Below are positions 1-6,570 of a stretch of 8,162 bases of DNA, in pieces (the stretch's first letter is position 1; each line of letters starts with the position of its first letter). The stretch spans positions 14,235 to 22,396 of the forward strand of contig PBTU01000050.1 of assembly GCA_002729295.1 (NCBI GenBank). The letters are read 5' to 3'. Under the pieces are notes generated by a model that was given only the letters and a program-made list of their open reading frames with translations, searched no databases and was not told the DNA's origin. The position numbers and the translations under genes are program-made. The stretch is from Verrucomicrobiales bacterium. GTDB taxonomy: Bacteria > Verrucomicrobiota > Verrucomicrobiia > Verrucomicrobiales > Akkermansiaceae.

Positions 1-462
1 TATCAGGTTGCCGGGTGTGTCGGGGAGTTTTGGACGGAGTTGGGATTTGGATGTGATGAGAATTTCGCCTCGAAGACAGAGGCGCAGATGCTGGAGTGGG
101 GACGGGATTTCGGGAGGAGCTTGCAGCTGATCAATATTCTGCGGGATGTGTCCGAAGACTTGGAGAATGGACGCTGCTATCTTCCAGGAGAAGGGAAGCC
201 TGAGGAAGAGGAATTGATGCTCTTGCGGAGGAAGTGGATTGAAGAGGCCTCAGCAGGGTTCGATTCCGCGGAGAAATACGCGCGGGCCTTACATGGCAAA
301 CGGATGCGTTTTGCGACGATTCTTCCAGCGATGATCGGGCGAAGAACTTTGGAATTGCTGGAGGCCGCGAATTGGGAGGAATGGCAGGGAAGGTTGAAAG
401 TATCACGGTCTGAGGTCAAAAAGATGATGCTCGGAGCGGTGAAGTTTGCGATTTGGGAGTAA
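1..462 (+). CDS. Squalene/phytoene synthase family protein, C-terminal part (5' end outside window)
   Basis: The frame is open from base 1 and ends at TAA (460-462), giving 153 residues of an enzyme that is usually about 280-350 residues long. The first aspartate-rich motif and the true start therefore lie left of the window. Visible family features are YQVAGCVGEFWT at the very start and the helix 'LQLINILRDVSEDLENGRCYLP'-like block (about residues 41-62). That block carries the second aspartate-rich motif DVSED, which binds the Mg2+-diphosphate of the prenyl donor. A downstream helix around MRFATILPAMIG is also typical. The family condenses two prenyl diphosphates head to head (FPP to squalene or presqualene diphosphate, or GGPP to phytoene) in the cytosol or at the membrane. 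The visible part cannot separate squalene synthase, HpnC/HpnD-like or phytoene synthase activity. 'NILRDVSED...GRCYLP' fits squalene or phytoene synthase better than HpnC. No isoprenoid partner gene follows it; the next gene is an unrelated permease. Confidence 0.88.
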   Translation, partial: YQVAGCVGEFWTELGFGCDENFASKTEAQMLEWGRDFGRSLQLINILRDVSEDLENGRCYLPGEGKPEEEELMLLRRKWIEEASAGFDSAEKYARALHGKRMRFATILPAMIGRRTLELLEAANWEEWQGRLKVSRSEVKKMMLGAVKFAIWE

Positions 463-525
463 AAATCACTTTACCAAACATCTTTTCCCTGTGCACGTGT
501 CGGGGCATACTGAACTCCGTAAGTG

Positions 526-2397
526 ATGGTAGAAACCTGGCAGCAAATTGCACTCGGCATCCTGGTGGTCGTCGTGTTCGCGAGCTTCGTTAAAGAATGG
601 CTCTCGCCTGAGGTCGTTGCAATTGGGGCTTTGGTAATTTGTGTGTTGATCGGAGTCTTGCCGATTGCAGTGGCCGCACCTTCTCCGGAATTGACGGGGG
701 ATGAATTGGCGGCTGCAATGAAAAAGTTTCAAGCAGATGCCTTGAGGGTCTTTGCTCATCCTGCGCCGATTACGGTAGCTTGTATGTTCGTCATGAGCGA
801 AGCCCTAGAGAGAACCGGGGTCATCGAGACACTTGGTTATTGGTTTGAAAAGACCGCCGGGTCCAGTCCGACGAGGATGTTGGTGGTGATGATTCTCTTG
901 GTAGCCGGCTTATCGGGCTTCATGAACAACACACCTGTCGTGGTGGTGTTTCTTCCGATTGTATTGGCGATTTGCCGTCGCAAGGATTGGATGGCATCTC
1001 GTTTTTTGATTCCGTTGTCTTATGCCGCGATTGCGGGCGGGACGATGACAATCATCGGAACCTCCACCAACCTCGTGGCCTCGGGAATAGCGGCCAAAAG
1101 GGATCCGGATGTGGTATTCGAGATGTTCGACGTGACTCCACTGGGGATTGTCTTCGTATTCGTGACCTTTGTTTATTTGGTGCTCTTTGGGAAAAAGGTT
1201 CTCCCGGATCGAGCGACCCTGGCAACGCTGATCGATAGCGAGTCCTCGAGGGAATACATTACCTACGCCATCGTTTCTGGGGGCTCACCGTTGATTGGCC
1301 AAAATTTCATCGATAGCTCGATGAAGAAGTCAAACAAAGCGCGGGTTCTCGACATCATTCGGGATGGGCAGCGACTTAAAAAATCCCTTGATGAGGTTAT
1401 TTTTAAAGAAGGAGACGAGATTATTCTCAAAGGAAAATTGCAAGGCTTGATGAACTTCGGGGAGGACTCCGGAGTCAGTCTGAAGGCTGAGGAAGATTTG
1501 GGGCTGGAGGGGATTCGAACTGAGTCGGCGGTCTTGATGGAAGGCATTATCGGTCCGGATTCCACGATGGCGGGAAAGAGCCTGAAGGAGTTGAATTTCC
1601 GTCAGCAGTTTGGGGTGCTCATTGTCGCTGTTCACCGTCGAGGAAGGAATCTTCAGGAGCGCTTTGAAGACGTTAAGCTGGCCTTTGGTGACACCTTGCT
1701 GGTTCAGGGTTCGGGACGCCGAATGCAGCAGCTTTTTCAGCTGAAGGATTTCATTAACCTAAGTGAGCCGAAGCAAATAACAGTGAGGCCGAAGAAAGCG
1801 CCGTTCGCAATTCTGGCGATCCTGGCCTTCATGATCATCGGAATGCTTGGTGGGGTTGGGTTGATTCCGAAAGTTCCTATCGTCTTGATTGCGCTTTCGG
1901 CGGCGTTTTTCGTTTTGGTGACTCGTTGTTTGGAGCCCTCCGAGGCTTATGAGGCGATCGATTGGAAGGTTCTCTTCTTGATTTTTGGAATGCTGGGGCT
2001 GGGGCAGGCGATGGATTATTCCGGAGTGGCGCAGTTAATGGCGCTCAAAGTGGTTGGGATCATGCAGGGAATGGACCCGCGTTTGATGATTGCCATTGTT
2101 TATCTGCTCGCCGCGGTGATGACCGAAATGGTGAGCAACAATGCCGTGGCAGCCTTACTTACTCCTTTGTCGATGATTGTGGCTTATGAGCTTGGTGTTG
2201 ATCCTCGGCCATTCGTGGCGGCGGTAATGTTTGGTTCTTCCGCAAGTTTTTCCACTCCGATTGGATATCAAACAAATACCTTTGTGTATGGCGCAGGTGG
2301 TTACAAGTTTGGGGATTTCTTCCGCGCCGGGCTGCCGCTGGCCTTGGTCTTGTGGGTTGTTGCCAGCTTCCTGATTCCGGTGATTTGGCCCTTGTAA
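526..2397 (+). CDS. SLC13/DASS-family permease with two internal TrkA-C (RCK_C) domains
   Basis: A 623-residue inner-membrane transporter in two membrane halves. The N-terminal half (about 5-225) holds hydrophobic segments, the motif NNTP at 134-137 and GTSTN at 178-182. The C-terminal half (about 425-623) repeats the pattern with SNNA at 537-540 and TPIGYQTN at 577-584. These paired hairpin-loop motifs (S/N-N-T and T-P-x-G-x-x-T-N) are characteristic of the DASS/SLC13 and wider ion-transporter superfamily, where they form the Na+ and anion sites. Between the halves lie two TrkA-C-like soluble domains, about 243-320 (ending in 'GDEIILKG') and about 332-414 (ending in 'GDTLLVQG'). Such domains are thought to bind a ligand or nucleotide and gate transport. 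The substrate (sulfate, dicarboxylate or other anion) cannot be read from sequence. An in-frame TAA at 520-522 directly precedes GTG 523 and ATG 526, so the start is one of these two; ATG is preferred. No clear Shine-Dalgarno site is seen. It starts 63 bases after the synthase stop. Confidence 0.92.
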   Translation: MVETWQQIALGILVVVVFASFVKEWLSPEVVAIGALVICVLIGVLPIAVAAPSPELTGDELAAAMKKFQADALRVFAHPAPITVACMFVMSEALERTGVIETLGYWFEKTAGSSPTRMLVVMILLVAGLSGFMNNTPVVVVFLPIVLAICRRKDWMASRFLIPLSYAAIAGGTMTIIGTSTNLVASGIAAKRDPDVVFEMFDVTPLGIVFVFVTFVYLVLFGKKVLPDRATLATLIDSESSREYITYAIVSGGSPLIGQNFIDSSMKKSNKARVLDIIRDGQRLKKSLDEVIFKEGDEIILKGKLQGLMNFGEDSGVSLKAEEDLGLEGIRTESAVLMEGIIGPDSTMAGKSLKELNFRQQFGVLIVAVHRRGRNLQERFEDVKLAFGDTLLVQGSGRRMQQLFQLKDFINLSEPKQITVRPKKAPFAILAILAFMIIGMLGGVGLIPKVPIVLIALSAAFFVLVTRCLEPSEAYEAIDWKVLFLIFGMLGLGQAMDYSGVAQLMALKVVGIMQGMDPRLMIAIVYLLAAVMTEMVSNNAVAALLTPLSMIVAYELGVDPRPFVAAVMFGSSASFSTPIGYQTNTFVYGAGGYKFGDFFRAGLPLALVLWVVASFLIPVIWPL

Positions 2398-2427
2398 ATG
2401 GGCTGAGTGGGAAATTCCTCGACCCAT
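2398..2427 (+). other. Imperfect hairpin directly after the permease stop codon
   Basis: The base after the TAA begins an inverted repeat. ATGGG (2398-2402) pairs with CCCAT (2423-2427). One C/A mismatch follows, then TGAG (2404-2407) pairs with CTCG (2418-2421) including one G-T wobble, around a 10-base loop. There is no T run after it, so it does not fit a standard intrinsic terminator. It could be a weak terminator, an mRNA 3'-end stabiliser or a chance fold. It separates the permease from mdh. Confidence 0.35.
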
Positions 2428-2453
2428 AGTTGACCGGGAGGGGCGGGGGCGTT

Positions 2454-2458
2454 AAGGA
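2454..2458 (+). promoter_or_regulatory. Ribosome binding site of mdh (AAGGA)
   Basis: AAGGA lies 10 bases upstream of ATG 2469. This supports 2469 over the in-frame upstream candidate at 2430 (TTG), whose extra residues precede the conserved N-terminal strand and do not look like the family. It is one of the few recognisable Shine-Dalgarno sequences in the window. Confidence 0.55.
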
Positions 2459-2468
2459 ATCCTCAGCA

Positions 2469-3455
2469 ATGAAAGACCCCATCACCGTTTCAGTGACCGG
2501 AGCCGCCGGACAAATTGGCTATGCTCTTCTCTTCCGTATCGCTTCAGGTTCCATGTTTGGGCCGGATCAGCCGGTGAATCTCCGTCTGATTGAGATTGAA
2601 CCTGCGATGGGTGCTCTCAAAGGCACCGTCATGGAGCTCGATGACTGTGCCTTCCCCCTCCTCAACGAAATCGTTCCCACCTGTGATTTGGCCGAGGGAT
2701 TCCGCGGAACCAATTGGGCTCTTCTTGTTGGATCAGTGCCACGTGGCCCGGGTATGGAGCGTAATGATCTTCTCGGAATCAATGGAAAGATTTTCACTGG
2801 TCAAGGACAGGCCATCGCGGGCAATGCGGCATCGAACGTTCGCACGCTTGTTGTGGGAAATCCCTGTAACACAAACTGCCTGATCGCGATGAATAACGCT
2901 GCCGGAGTCCCCAAGGAGCAGTTCTTTGCCATGACTCGTCTCGATGAAAATCGTGCCAAGAGCCAGCTCGCAGCCAAGGCAGGGTTGCATAGTAGTTCCG
3001 TGAGCAATCTTTGTATCTGGGGCAATCATTCGGCGACCCAGTATCCTGACTTCACCAATGCCAAAATTAATGGGCAATCTGTTCCCAAGGTTATCACCGA
3101 TCGTGCTTGGCTTGAAGGTGAATTTATCAGCACCGTGCAGCAGCGTGGTGCGGCGATTATCAAGGCACGTGGAGCAAGCTCAGCGGCTTCGGCTGCGAAT
3201 GGTGTCGTGGATACCGTGCGCTCGTTGACAACTGAAACTCCTGCGGGAGACTGGACGAGCGTCGCGGTTTGCTCTGATGGATCGTATGGTATTCCTGAAG
3301 GCTTGATTGCTTCCATGCCCATCCGCACCGATGGATCCAATTGGGAAGTGGTTCAGGGCGTTGAGCTTGATGAATTCTCCCAGGGTAAGCTCGACGCTTC
3401 TGTCGCTGAGCTTTCCGACGAGCGTGAGGCTGTTTCAGACCTTATTCCCTCTTAA
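2469..3455 (+). CDS. mdh: NAD-dependent malate dehydrogenase (cytosolic-type, MDH type 2)
   Basis: This cytosolic enzyme interconverts malate and oxaloacetate with NAD(H) in the TCA cycle. The 328-residue length matches the usual 326-330. The Rossmann glycine motif GAAGQIG is at 11-17. The substrate-loop arginines are R92 and R98 in PRGPGMER. N131 lies in GNPCN, the catalytic-pair aspartate D159 and substrate-binding R162 lie in TRLDENR, and the proton-acceptor H187 lies in WGNHS. The C-terminal 'SDGSYGIPEGL' block is also typical of this subgroup, which resembles eukaryotic cytosolic MDH rather than the E. coli type. The loop reads GSVPRGPGMER where many relatives have GARPRGPGMER; both catalytic-loop arginines remain. 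All arginine codons are CGT or CGC, unlike the CGG/AGG/AGA-rich neighbours, which fits high expression. thiG follows after 8 bases, so the two are probably co-transcribed although functionally unrelated. Confidence 0.97.
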   Translation: MKDPITVSVTGAAGQIGYALLFRIASGSMFGPDQPVNLRLIEIEPAMGALKGTVMELDDCAFPLLNEIVPTCDLAEGFRGTNWALLVGSVPRGPGMERNDLLGINGKIFTGQGQAIAGNAASNVRTLVVGNPCNTNCLIAMNNAAGVPKEQFFAMTRLDENRAKSQLAAKAGLHSSSVSNLCIWGNHSATQYPDFTNAKINGQSVPKVITDRAWLEGEFISTVQQRGAAIIKARGASSAASAANGVVDTVRSLTTETPAGDWTSVAVCSDGSYGIPEGLIASMPIRTDGSNWEVVQGVELDEFSQGKLDASVAELSDEREAVSDLIPS

Positions 3456-3463
3456 CTAATTTC

Positions 3464-4246
3464 ATGGCTTCACCATTGGTCATTGCCGGGCGGGAGTTTT
3501 CTTCCCGTCTCATGCTTGGGACGGGTAAGTTTCCCTCCCACGAGAAAATGCGTGATGCGCTGGCTGTCAGTGGGACTGAGATTGTGACCGTGGCTTTGCG
3601 GCGGGCGGATCTCAGTGGCCAGAAAGATCCTTTTTCCAATATTCTCGAGTTCATTGATCCCGGGAAATATTTGCTTTTGCCAAATACCAGCGGGGCGATG
3701 AATGCCGAAGAGGCGATTCGTTTGACCCGATTGGCAGCAGCTGCGGGGTTGCCGAAGTGGGTGAAGTTGGAGATTCACCCGGATCCGACTTATTTACTAC
3801 CCGATCCCATTGAAACGCTCAAAGCGGCGGAACAATTAGTGAAGGAGGACTTTACCGTTCTTCCCTATATTAATGCCGATCCAGTCTTGGCAAAACGGCT
3901 TCAAGAGGTTGGGGTCGCGACGGTAATGCCATTGGGCGCGCCTATTGGAAGTAACCGTGGGATTTCGACCCGTGATCAGATTCAAATTATTATTGATCAG
4001 GCCGAGGTCCCGGTCGTGATTGATGCAGGGATTGGCGTGCCGAGTCACGCTGCGGAAGCAATGGAATTGGGTGCTGATGCGGTTCTTGTCAATACGGCGA
4101 TTGCGATTGCTTCGGATCCTTGTCGGATGGGAGAGGCTTTTAAGAAAGCAGTCGAGGCGGGCCGTGAGGCCTACGAATTGGGACTCCCCGAGGTGATGGA
4201 ATCGGCTTCTGCTACGAGCCCGTTGACGGGTTTTTTAGCTGATTAA
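3464..4246 (+). CDS. thiG: Thiazole synthase ThiG
   Basis: ThiG is a cytosolic enzyme that forms the thiazole phosphate of thiamine from 1-deoxy-D-xylulose 5-phosphate, ThiS-thiocarboxylate and dehydroglycine. The 260-residue length is normal for a single-domain ThiG. The Schiff-base lysine is K101 in WVKLEIHPDPTYLLPDP, with the partner acid E103. The second active-site acid D187 is in VVIDAGIG. PLGAPIGSNRGI (156-167) and the phosphate-loop region 'GADAVLVNTAIA' are also characteristic, and the C-terminus ends with the conserved SPLTGFL. The order and spacing match the TIM-barrel family. There is no fused ThiS domain, and no thiS, thiF, thiH or thiO gene or TPP riboswitch is visible in the window, so the rest of the pathway must be elsewhere. 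The start is 8 bases after the mdh stop without a clear Shine-Dalgarno site, suggesting translational coupling. A terminator-like hairpin overlaps its final codons. Confidence 0.97.
   Translation: MASPLVIAGREFSSRLMLGTGKFPSHEKMRDALAVSGTEIVTVALRRADLSGQKDPFSNILEFIDPGKYLLLPNTSGAMNAEEAIRLTRLAAAAGLPKWVKLEIHPDPTYLLPDPIETLKAAEQLVKEDFTVLPYINADPVLAKRLQEVGVATVMPLGAPIGSNRGISTRDQIQIIIDQAEVPVVIDAGIGVPSHAAEAMELGADAVLVNTAIAIASDPCRMGEAFKKAVEAGREAYELGLPEVMESASATSPLTGFLAD
4219..4236 (+). terminator. Intrinsic terminator-like hairpin inside the 3' end of thiG
   Basis: CCCG (4219-4222), loop TTGA, CGGG (4227-4230), followed directly by TTTTTT (4231-4236). The stem is short (4 bp, all G-C) but perfect, and the T run is immediate, as in Rho-independent terminators. 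It lies within codons for the conserved SPLTGF peptide, 8 bases before the thiG stop codon, so it may partly be a by-product of coding. With only 6 bases between the convergent stop codons, there is little other room for a terminator. Confidence 0.5.
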
Positions 4247-4252
4247 AGCAGC

Positions 4253-5059
4253 TCAGCTCCTGGGGTAAGCCGGATTAATTTTGAAAAATTGCTTTCCGAT
4301 TTTGAGGACGCCAGGGAGGCTTTTGAATTTTTTTGGAGAGAACTCGGATCGCGGCATGGTGAGGATTATAGAGTCGTCGGTTCCTCGGCTGATTTTTTGC
4401 GGTTGATCCGAAGAGACCTGTCCGTCGCTGGAGAAGAAGTAGACTTTTTTTGACTTGGGAATTGCAGGGGAGGATAACTTCAATTCGATTTGTTGATGAC
4501 CCCGTACCGAGCTTATCAGCTTGGGATTTTTTTTGGGGATCTCCTTGCTGGCAGTATTGATGAGCGCAGTGGCGTGAGGGTCGGGGATAGGTTTTCGAGT
4601 GACGGGGAGAGTGAGCTCGAACGATTGAAAGTTAGGAAAACAGCCTCGCGCACAGCACATCCAGTTGGCATCGACCTTCAGGGTGACTGTTTTGGTTTCG
4701 ATCTTGGCGGGAGGAGTGAGCGTGACCAGTAAGGTGACGTCTCGTTCGTAACCATGGCAGGGGTATTCTGCCATAAAGGTATTCTCAGGATAAGGCCATC
4801 TGATTTCGGAAGCGGTGAAGCCTTGCGGCAGTTTCCATTCGAGGGAAGTGGGGACTCCAACTATTCCCGGTTCTTTCCAGTAGGTGTGGAATCCGGCGTG
4901 GTGATGAATGTGGAACCCGATGGTGAGGGGCGCACCGGGCGTAATGCTACGGGACTCTGAAATCAGCGCGACATCAAGGCCGGGTCCGTCCAATTGGGCA
5001 TCGTAGGCGGAGGTGGTTTGCACAAAAGCCAAAGTGAGAATGAGTATCGACCAAATCAT
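4253..5059 (-). CDS. Exported stand-alone DsbD N-terminal-domain protein (disulfide-relay related)
   Basis: The protein has 268 residues from ATG 5059. An N-terminal hydrophobic stretch (MIWSILILTLAFVQTTSA, 1-18) looks like a cleavable signal peptide. A domain resembling the periplasmic N-terminal (alpha/DsbC-like) domain of DsbD/ScsB follows, roughly 25-155: 'HTYWKEPG' near 58-65, 'W.LP.GF....WPYP' near 75-91, 'YPCHGYE' and then 'ANWMCCARGCFP'. Its cysteines are C101, C135, C136 and C140. C136 and C140 form a C-x3-C pair where DsbD N-domains carry the reactive pair. The multi-pass membrane domain and the C-terminal thioredoxin domain of full DsbD are absent; the last 110 residues are lysine-rich and not recognised. 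It may receive or pass electrons to periplasmic disulfides with a separate membrane partner. TTG 5095 is an alternative start, only 6 bases after the LysM gene stop, and would add a lysine to the signal peptide. No good Shine-Dalgarno site decides between them. Confidence 0.8.
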   Translation of the reverse strand: MIWSILILTLAFVQTTSAYDAQLDGPGLDVALISESRSITPGAPLTIGFHIHHHAGFHTYWKEPGIVGVPTSLEWKLPQGFTASEIRWPYPENTFMAEYPCHGYERDVTLLVTLTPPAKIETKTVTLKVDANWMCCARGCFPNFQSFELTLPVTRKPIPDPHATALINTASKEIPKKNPKLISSVRGHQQIELKLSSPAIPKSKKVYFFSSDGQVSSDQPQKISRGTDDSIILTMPRSEFSPKKFKSLPGVLKIGKQFFKINPAYPRS

Positions 5060-5101
5060 CTCAATAAAAGTGTTCGCGAATGATTTTGATAGCAAGTCGC
5101 T

Positions 5102-5578
5102 TTACTTGGCCGGGATTAGGAGAGTGGCACCGATTCGGATGTTGGTTCCGCTTAATTTGTTCGCTCTTTGAATAGCCGAGACGCTTACTCCGTATCTCCT
5201 GGAGAGTCCGTAGAGAGTATCGCCTTTTACAACCGTATGACGGCGTGACATCGATTTCACCCTGACCGGTTTTGGTTTAACTTTGGGCTTGGGGCGGTAT
5301 GTCGGCTTCGGTGCCGGACGTTTTGCCTCTTGTGGGTTTTTGTAGACTTGGCGCGTTGGTTTCTCATTTCCAACAACTTTGGGCTCTTCGGTCTTTTTCT
5401 TGCTGAACCAGAAGCGATTTCTCTTGGGTGGATTGTCAGCCCAGGCTTCGATGTAATTTCCGTCTTCGTCAAAGGGGCCAATGGCGGGATTGTAGTCGGG
5501 AGTTCGTCTACTCGAACAACTCACCAAAAAGAAACTGAGTGCGAGGGTGGAAAAGAGAGTGAAGGCGTTGTTCAGCAT
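5102..5578 (-). CDS. LysM-domain lipoprotein, peptidoglycan-binding
   Basis: The 158-residue product begins with a hydrophobic signal ending in the lipobox LVSC. C21 is the probable lipidated cysteine, and Ser at +2 fits outer-membrane sorting by the enterobacterial rule. Residues 22-60 include the charged 'FDEDGNYIEAW' stretch. Residues about 62-110 form a low-complexity Pro/Lys/Arg linker (KP, RP and PKPK repeats) that may span periplasm or bind anionic wall polymers. Residues 113-157 are one LysM domain: HTVVKGDTLYGLSRRYGVS, then 'IQRANKLSG..IRIGATLLIP'. LysM binds N-acetylglucosamine in peptidoglycan. No catalytic domain is present, so the protein is more likely a wall anchor or scaffold than an enzyme. 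It starts at ATG 5578 without a clear Shine-Dalgarno site, after a pyrimidine-rich leader. It lies 59 bases after argB and directly before the DsbD-N gene, probably in one transcript. Confidence 0.88.
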   Translation of the reverse strand: MLNNAFTLFSTLALSFFLVSCSSRRTPDYNPAIGPFDEDGNYIEAWADNPPKRNRFWFSKKKTEEPKVVGNEKPTRQVYKNPQEAKRPAPKPTYRPKPKVKPKPVRVKSMSRRHTVVKGDTLYGLSRRYGVSVSAIQRANKLSGTNIRIGATLLIPAK

Positions 5579-5637
5579 CGCTGGAAACTAAATAGCAAAG
5601 AAATCAAGAAGAACAAACATTAGTTAAGAATGGCGAA

Positions 5638-6507
5638 CTACCTAATCTCGGTCCCGATTCCCGATTGGGTGAAAATTTCGAGTAAAAGGGTGTGCGGAGT
5701 ACGGCCATCAATAAAGTGGACCTTTTCAACTCCGCTCTCGAGGGCTCCCAAAGCGGAGGTGATTTTTGGGATCATCCCACCGGAGATGATCCCGTCGTCG
5801 ATAAGCTTCTGTGCTTCTGCACTGCTGACAGATTCAATGAGAGTGGAGTGGTCGGATGGGTCGCGAAGCAGGCCCGGAACGTCGGAAAGGTATACCAATT
5901 TGGCTGGTTTGAGGGCGCAGGCAAGGGCTGCTGCGGCCAAATCCGCGTTGATGTTGTGGGGTTCTCCGGTTTCTTCGTGCTTTCCGAGCGGGGAAATGAC
6001 CGGAACCAATCCAGCACTGATGGCGTAGAGGATGTCCTCAATGTGGCAGGAGGTGGCCTGGCCGACCCTTCCGATATCAACCGGGGCTCCGGAGTTGTCT
6101 TTGCCGAAAAGTTGTTTGGCTGTAAAAACTGAAAGTCCGTGGATTGAAGCGGCTTTGCCGCCGAATTTGTTAATTGTTTCAACAAGTCCCGCGTTGATGC
6201 TCTGATGCAGGGTTTCTTCGACAATCTTGATGGCCTCGGGCGTGGTAATGCGGAATCCCCCGACAAATTTGGCTTCGAGCCCGGCTTCGCTCATCGCTGC
6301 GGAGATAGCTTTTCCGCCACCATGAACGATGACGGGGCTAATTCCGGCATTCTCGAGAAAAACGATATCCCTCATGACTTCATGGACCAGCCCGGGGTTG
6401 TCCATAGCGGACCCTCCCATTTTGATCAGAAAGGTTTTCCCCCTAAATCGTTGCAGATAGGGAAGCGCATCAATCAGAACCCGCGCTTTTTCGGTGGCTG
6501 TCATCAT
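5638..6507 (-). CDS. argB: N-acetylglutamate kinase ArgB, arginine-sensitive type
   Basis: ArgB catalyses the ATP-dependent phosphorylation of N-acetyl-L-glutamate, the second step of arginine synthesis, in the cytosol. It has 289 residues from ATG 6507. K29 lies in FLIKMGGSAM, and the glycine loop HGGGK has its glycines at 63-65. R86 in GGFRITT binds substrate. N185 and D189 lie in NINAD, and K248 in GGMIPK contacts ATP. An N-terminal helix (EKARVLIDALPYLQRFRGK) precedes the kinase fold and the C-terminus reads HFIDGRTPHTLLLEIFT..GIGT. Both are known marks of the hexameric, arginine-feedback-inhibited NAGK class (Pseudomonas, Thermotoga), unlike E. coli ArgB. Regulation by arginine is therefore inferred. 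No other arg gene is adjacent. A TTG at 6543 would add 12 residues, but ATG 6507 (or 6504) fits family length better and leaves room for a promoter. Shine-Dalgarno is weak. Two envelope-protein genes follow on the same strand. Confidence 0.97.
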   Translation of the reverse strand: MMTATEKARVLIDALPYLQRFRGKTFLIKMGGSAMDNPGLVHEVMRDIVFLENAGISPVIVHGGGKAISAAMSEAGLEAKFVGGFRITTPEAIKIVEETLHQSINAGLVETINKFGGKAASIHGLSVFTAKQLFGKDNSGAPVDIGRVGQATSCHIEDILYAISAGLVPVISPLGKHEETGEPHNINADLAAAALACALKPAKLVYLSDVPGLLRDPSDHSTLIESVSSAEAQKLIDDGIISGGMIPKITSALGALESGVEKVHFIDGRTPHTLLLEIFTQSGIGTEIR

Positions 6508-6570
6508 GGCGGTAACATAATGAAGAGAGGCTGTCTTGACCAATGAGAAAGCGGCGCTATCTAAGGTTTC
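6508..6570. promoter_or_regulatory. Divergent promoter region between argB and the methyltransferase gene
   Basis: These 63 bases lie between the two divergent start codons and must carry signals for both directions. On the plus strand, TTGACC (6536-6541, 5 of 6 to the -35 consensus) and TATCTA (6558-6563, 3 of 6 to the -10) are 16 bases apart. A start site about 7 bases on would fall at or next to ATG 6571, implying a very short or leaderless mRNA. On the minus strand the best pair I see is TTGGTC with CATTAT, 15 bases apart, which is weak. No operator palindrome or ARG box is recognised. Confidence 0.35.

Noticed and set aside
483..511. TTTTCC and CATACT, 17 bases apart, as a promoter for the permease
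   Set aside because: Only 3 and 4 of 6 matches to consensus, and it would start transcription about 5 bases before the start codon; not enough to call.
2430..2458. TTGACC upstream of mdh as a -35 element
   Set aside because: No acceptable -10 at 16-18 bases; the right distance falls on the Shine-Dalgarno site.
4237..4253. AGCTG/CAGCT inverted repeat as a terminator for the minus-strand operon
   Set aside because: Read on the minus strand it is followed by A residues, not T; on the plus strand no T run follows. At most a minor structure.
4754..4960. Plus-strand open frames opposite the DsbD-N gene (also 4490-4732)
   Set aside because: The minus-strand reading has a signal peptide and the DsbD-N domain pattern; the plus frames have none.
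5692..6132. Open frame of 146 codons on the plus strand inside argB, with others at 6205-6546 and 5630-6028
   Set aside because: They lie opposite a fully conserved argB and have Gly/Asp/Ser-rich compositions with no recognisable domain; shadow frames.
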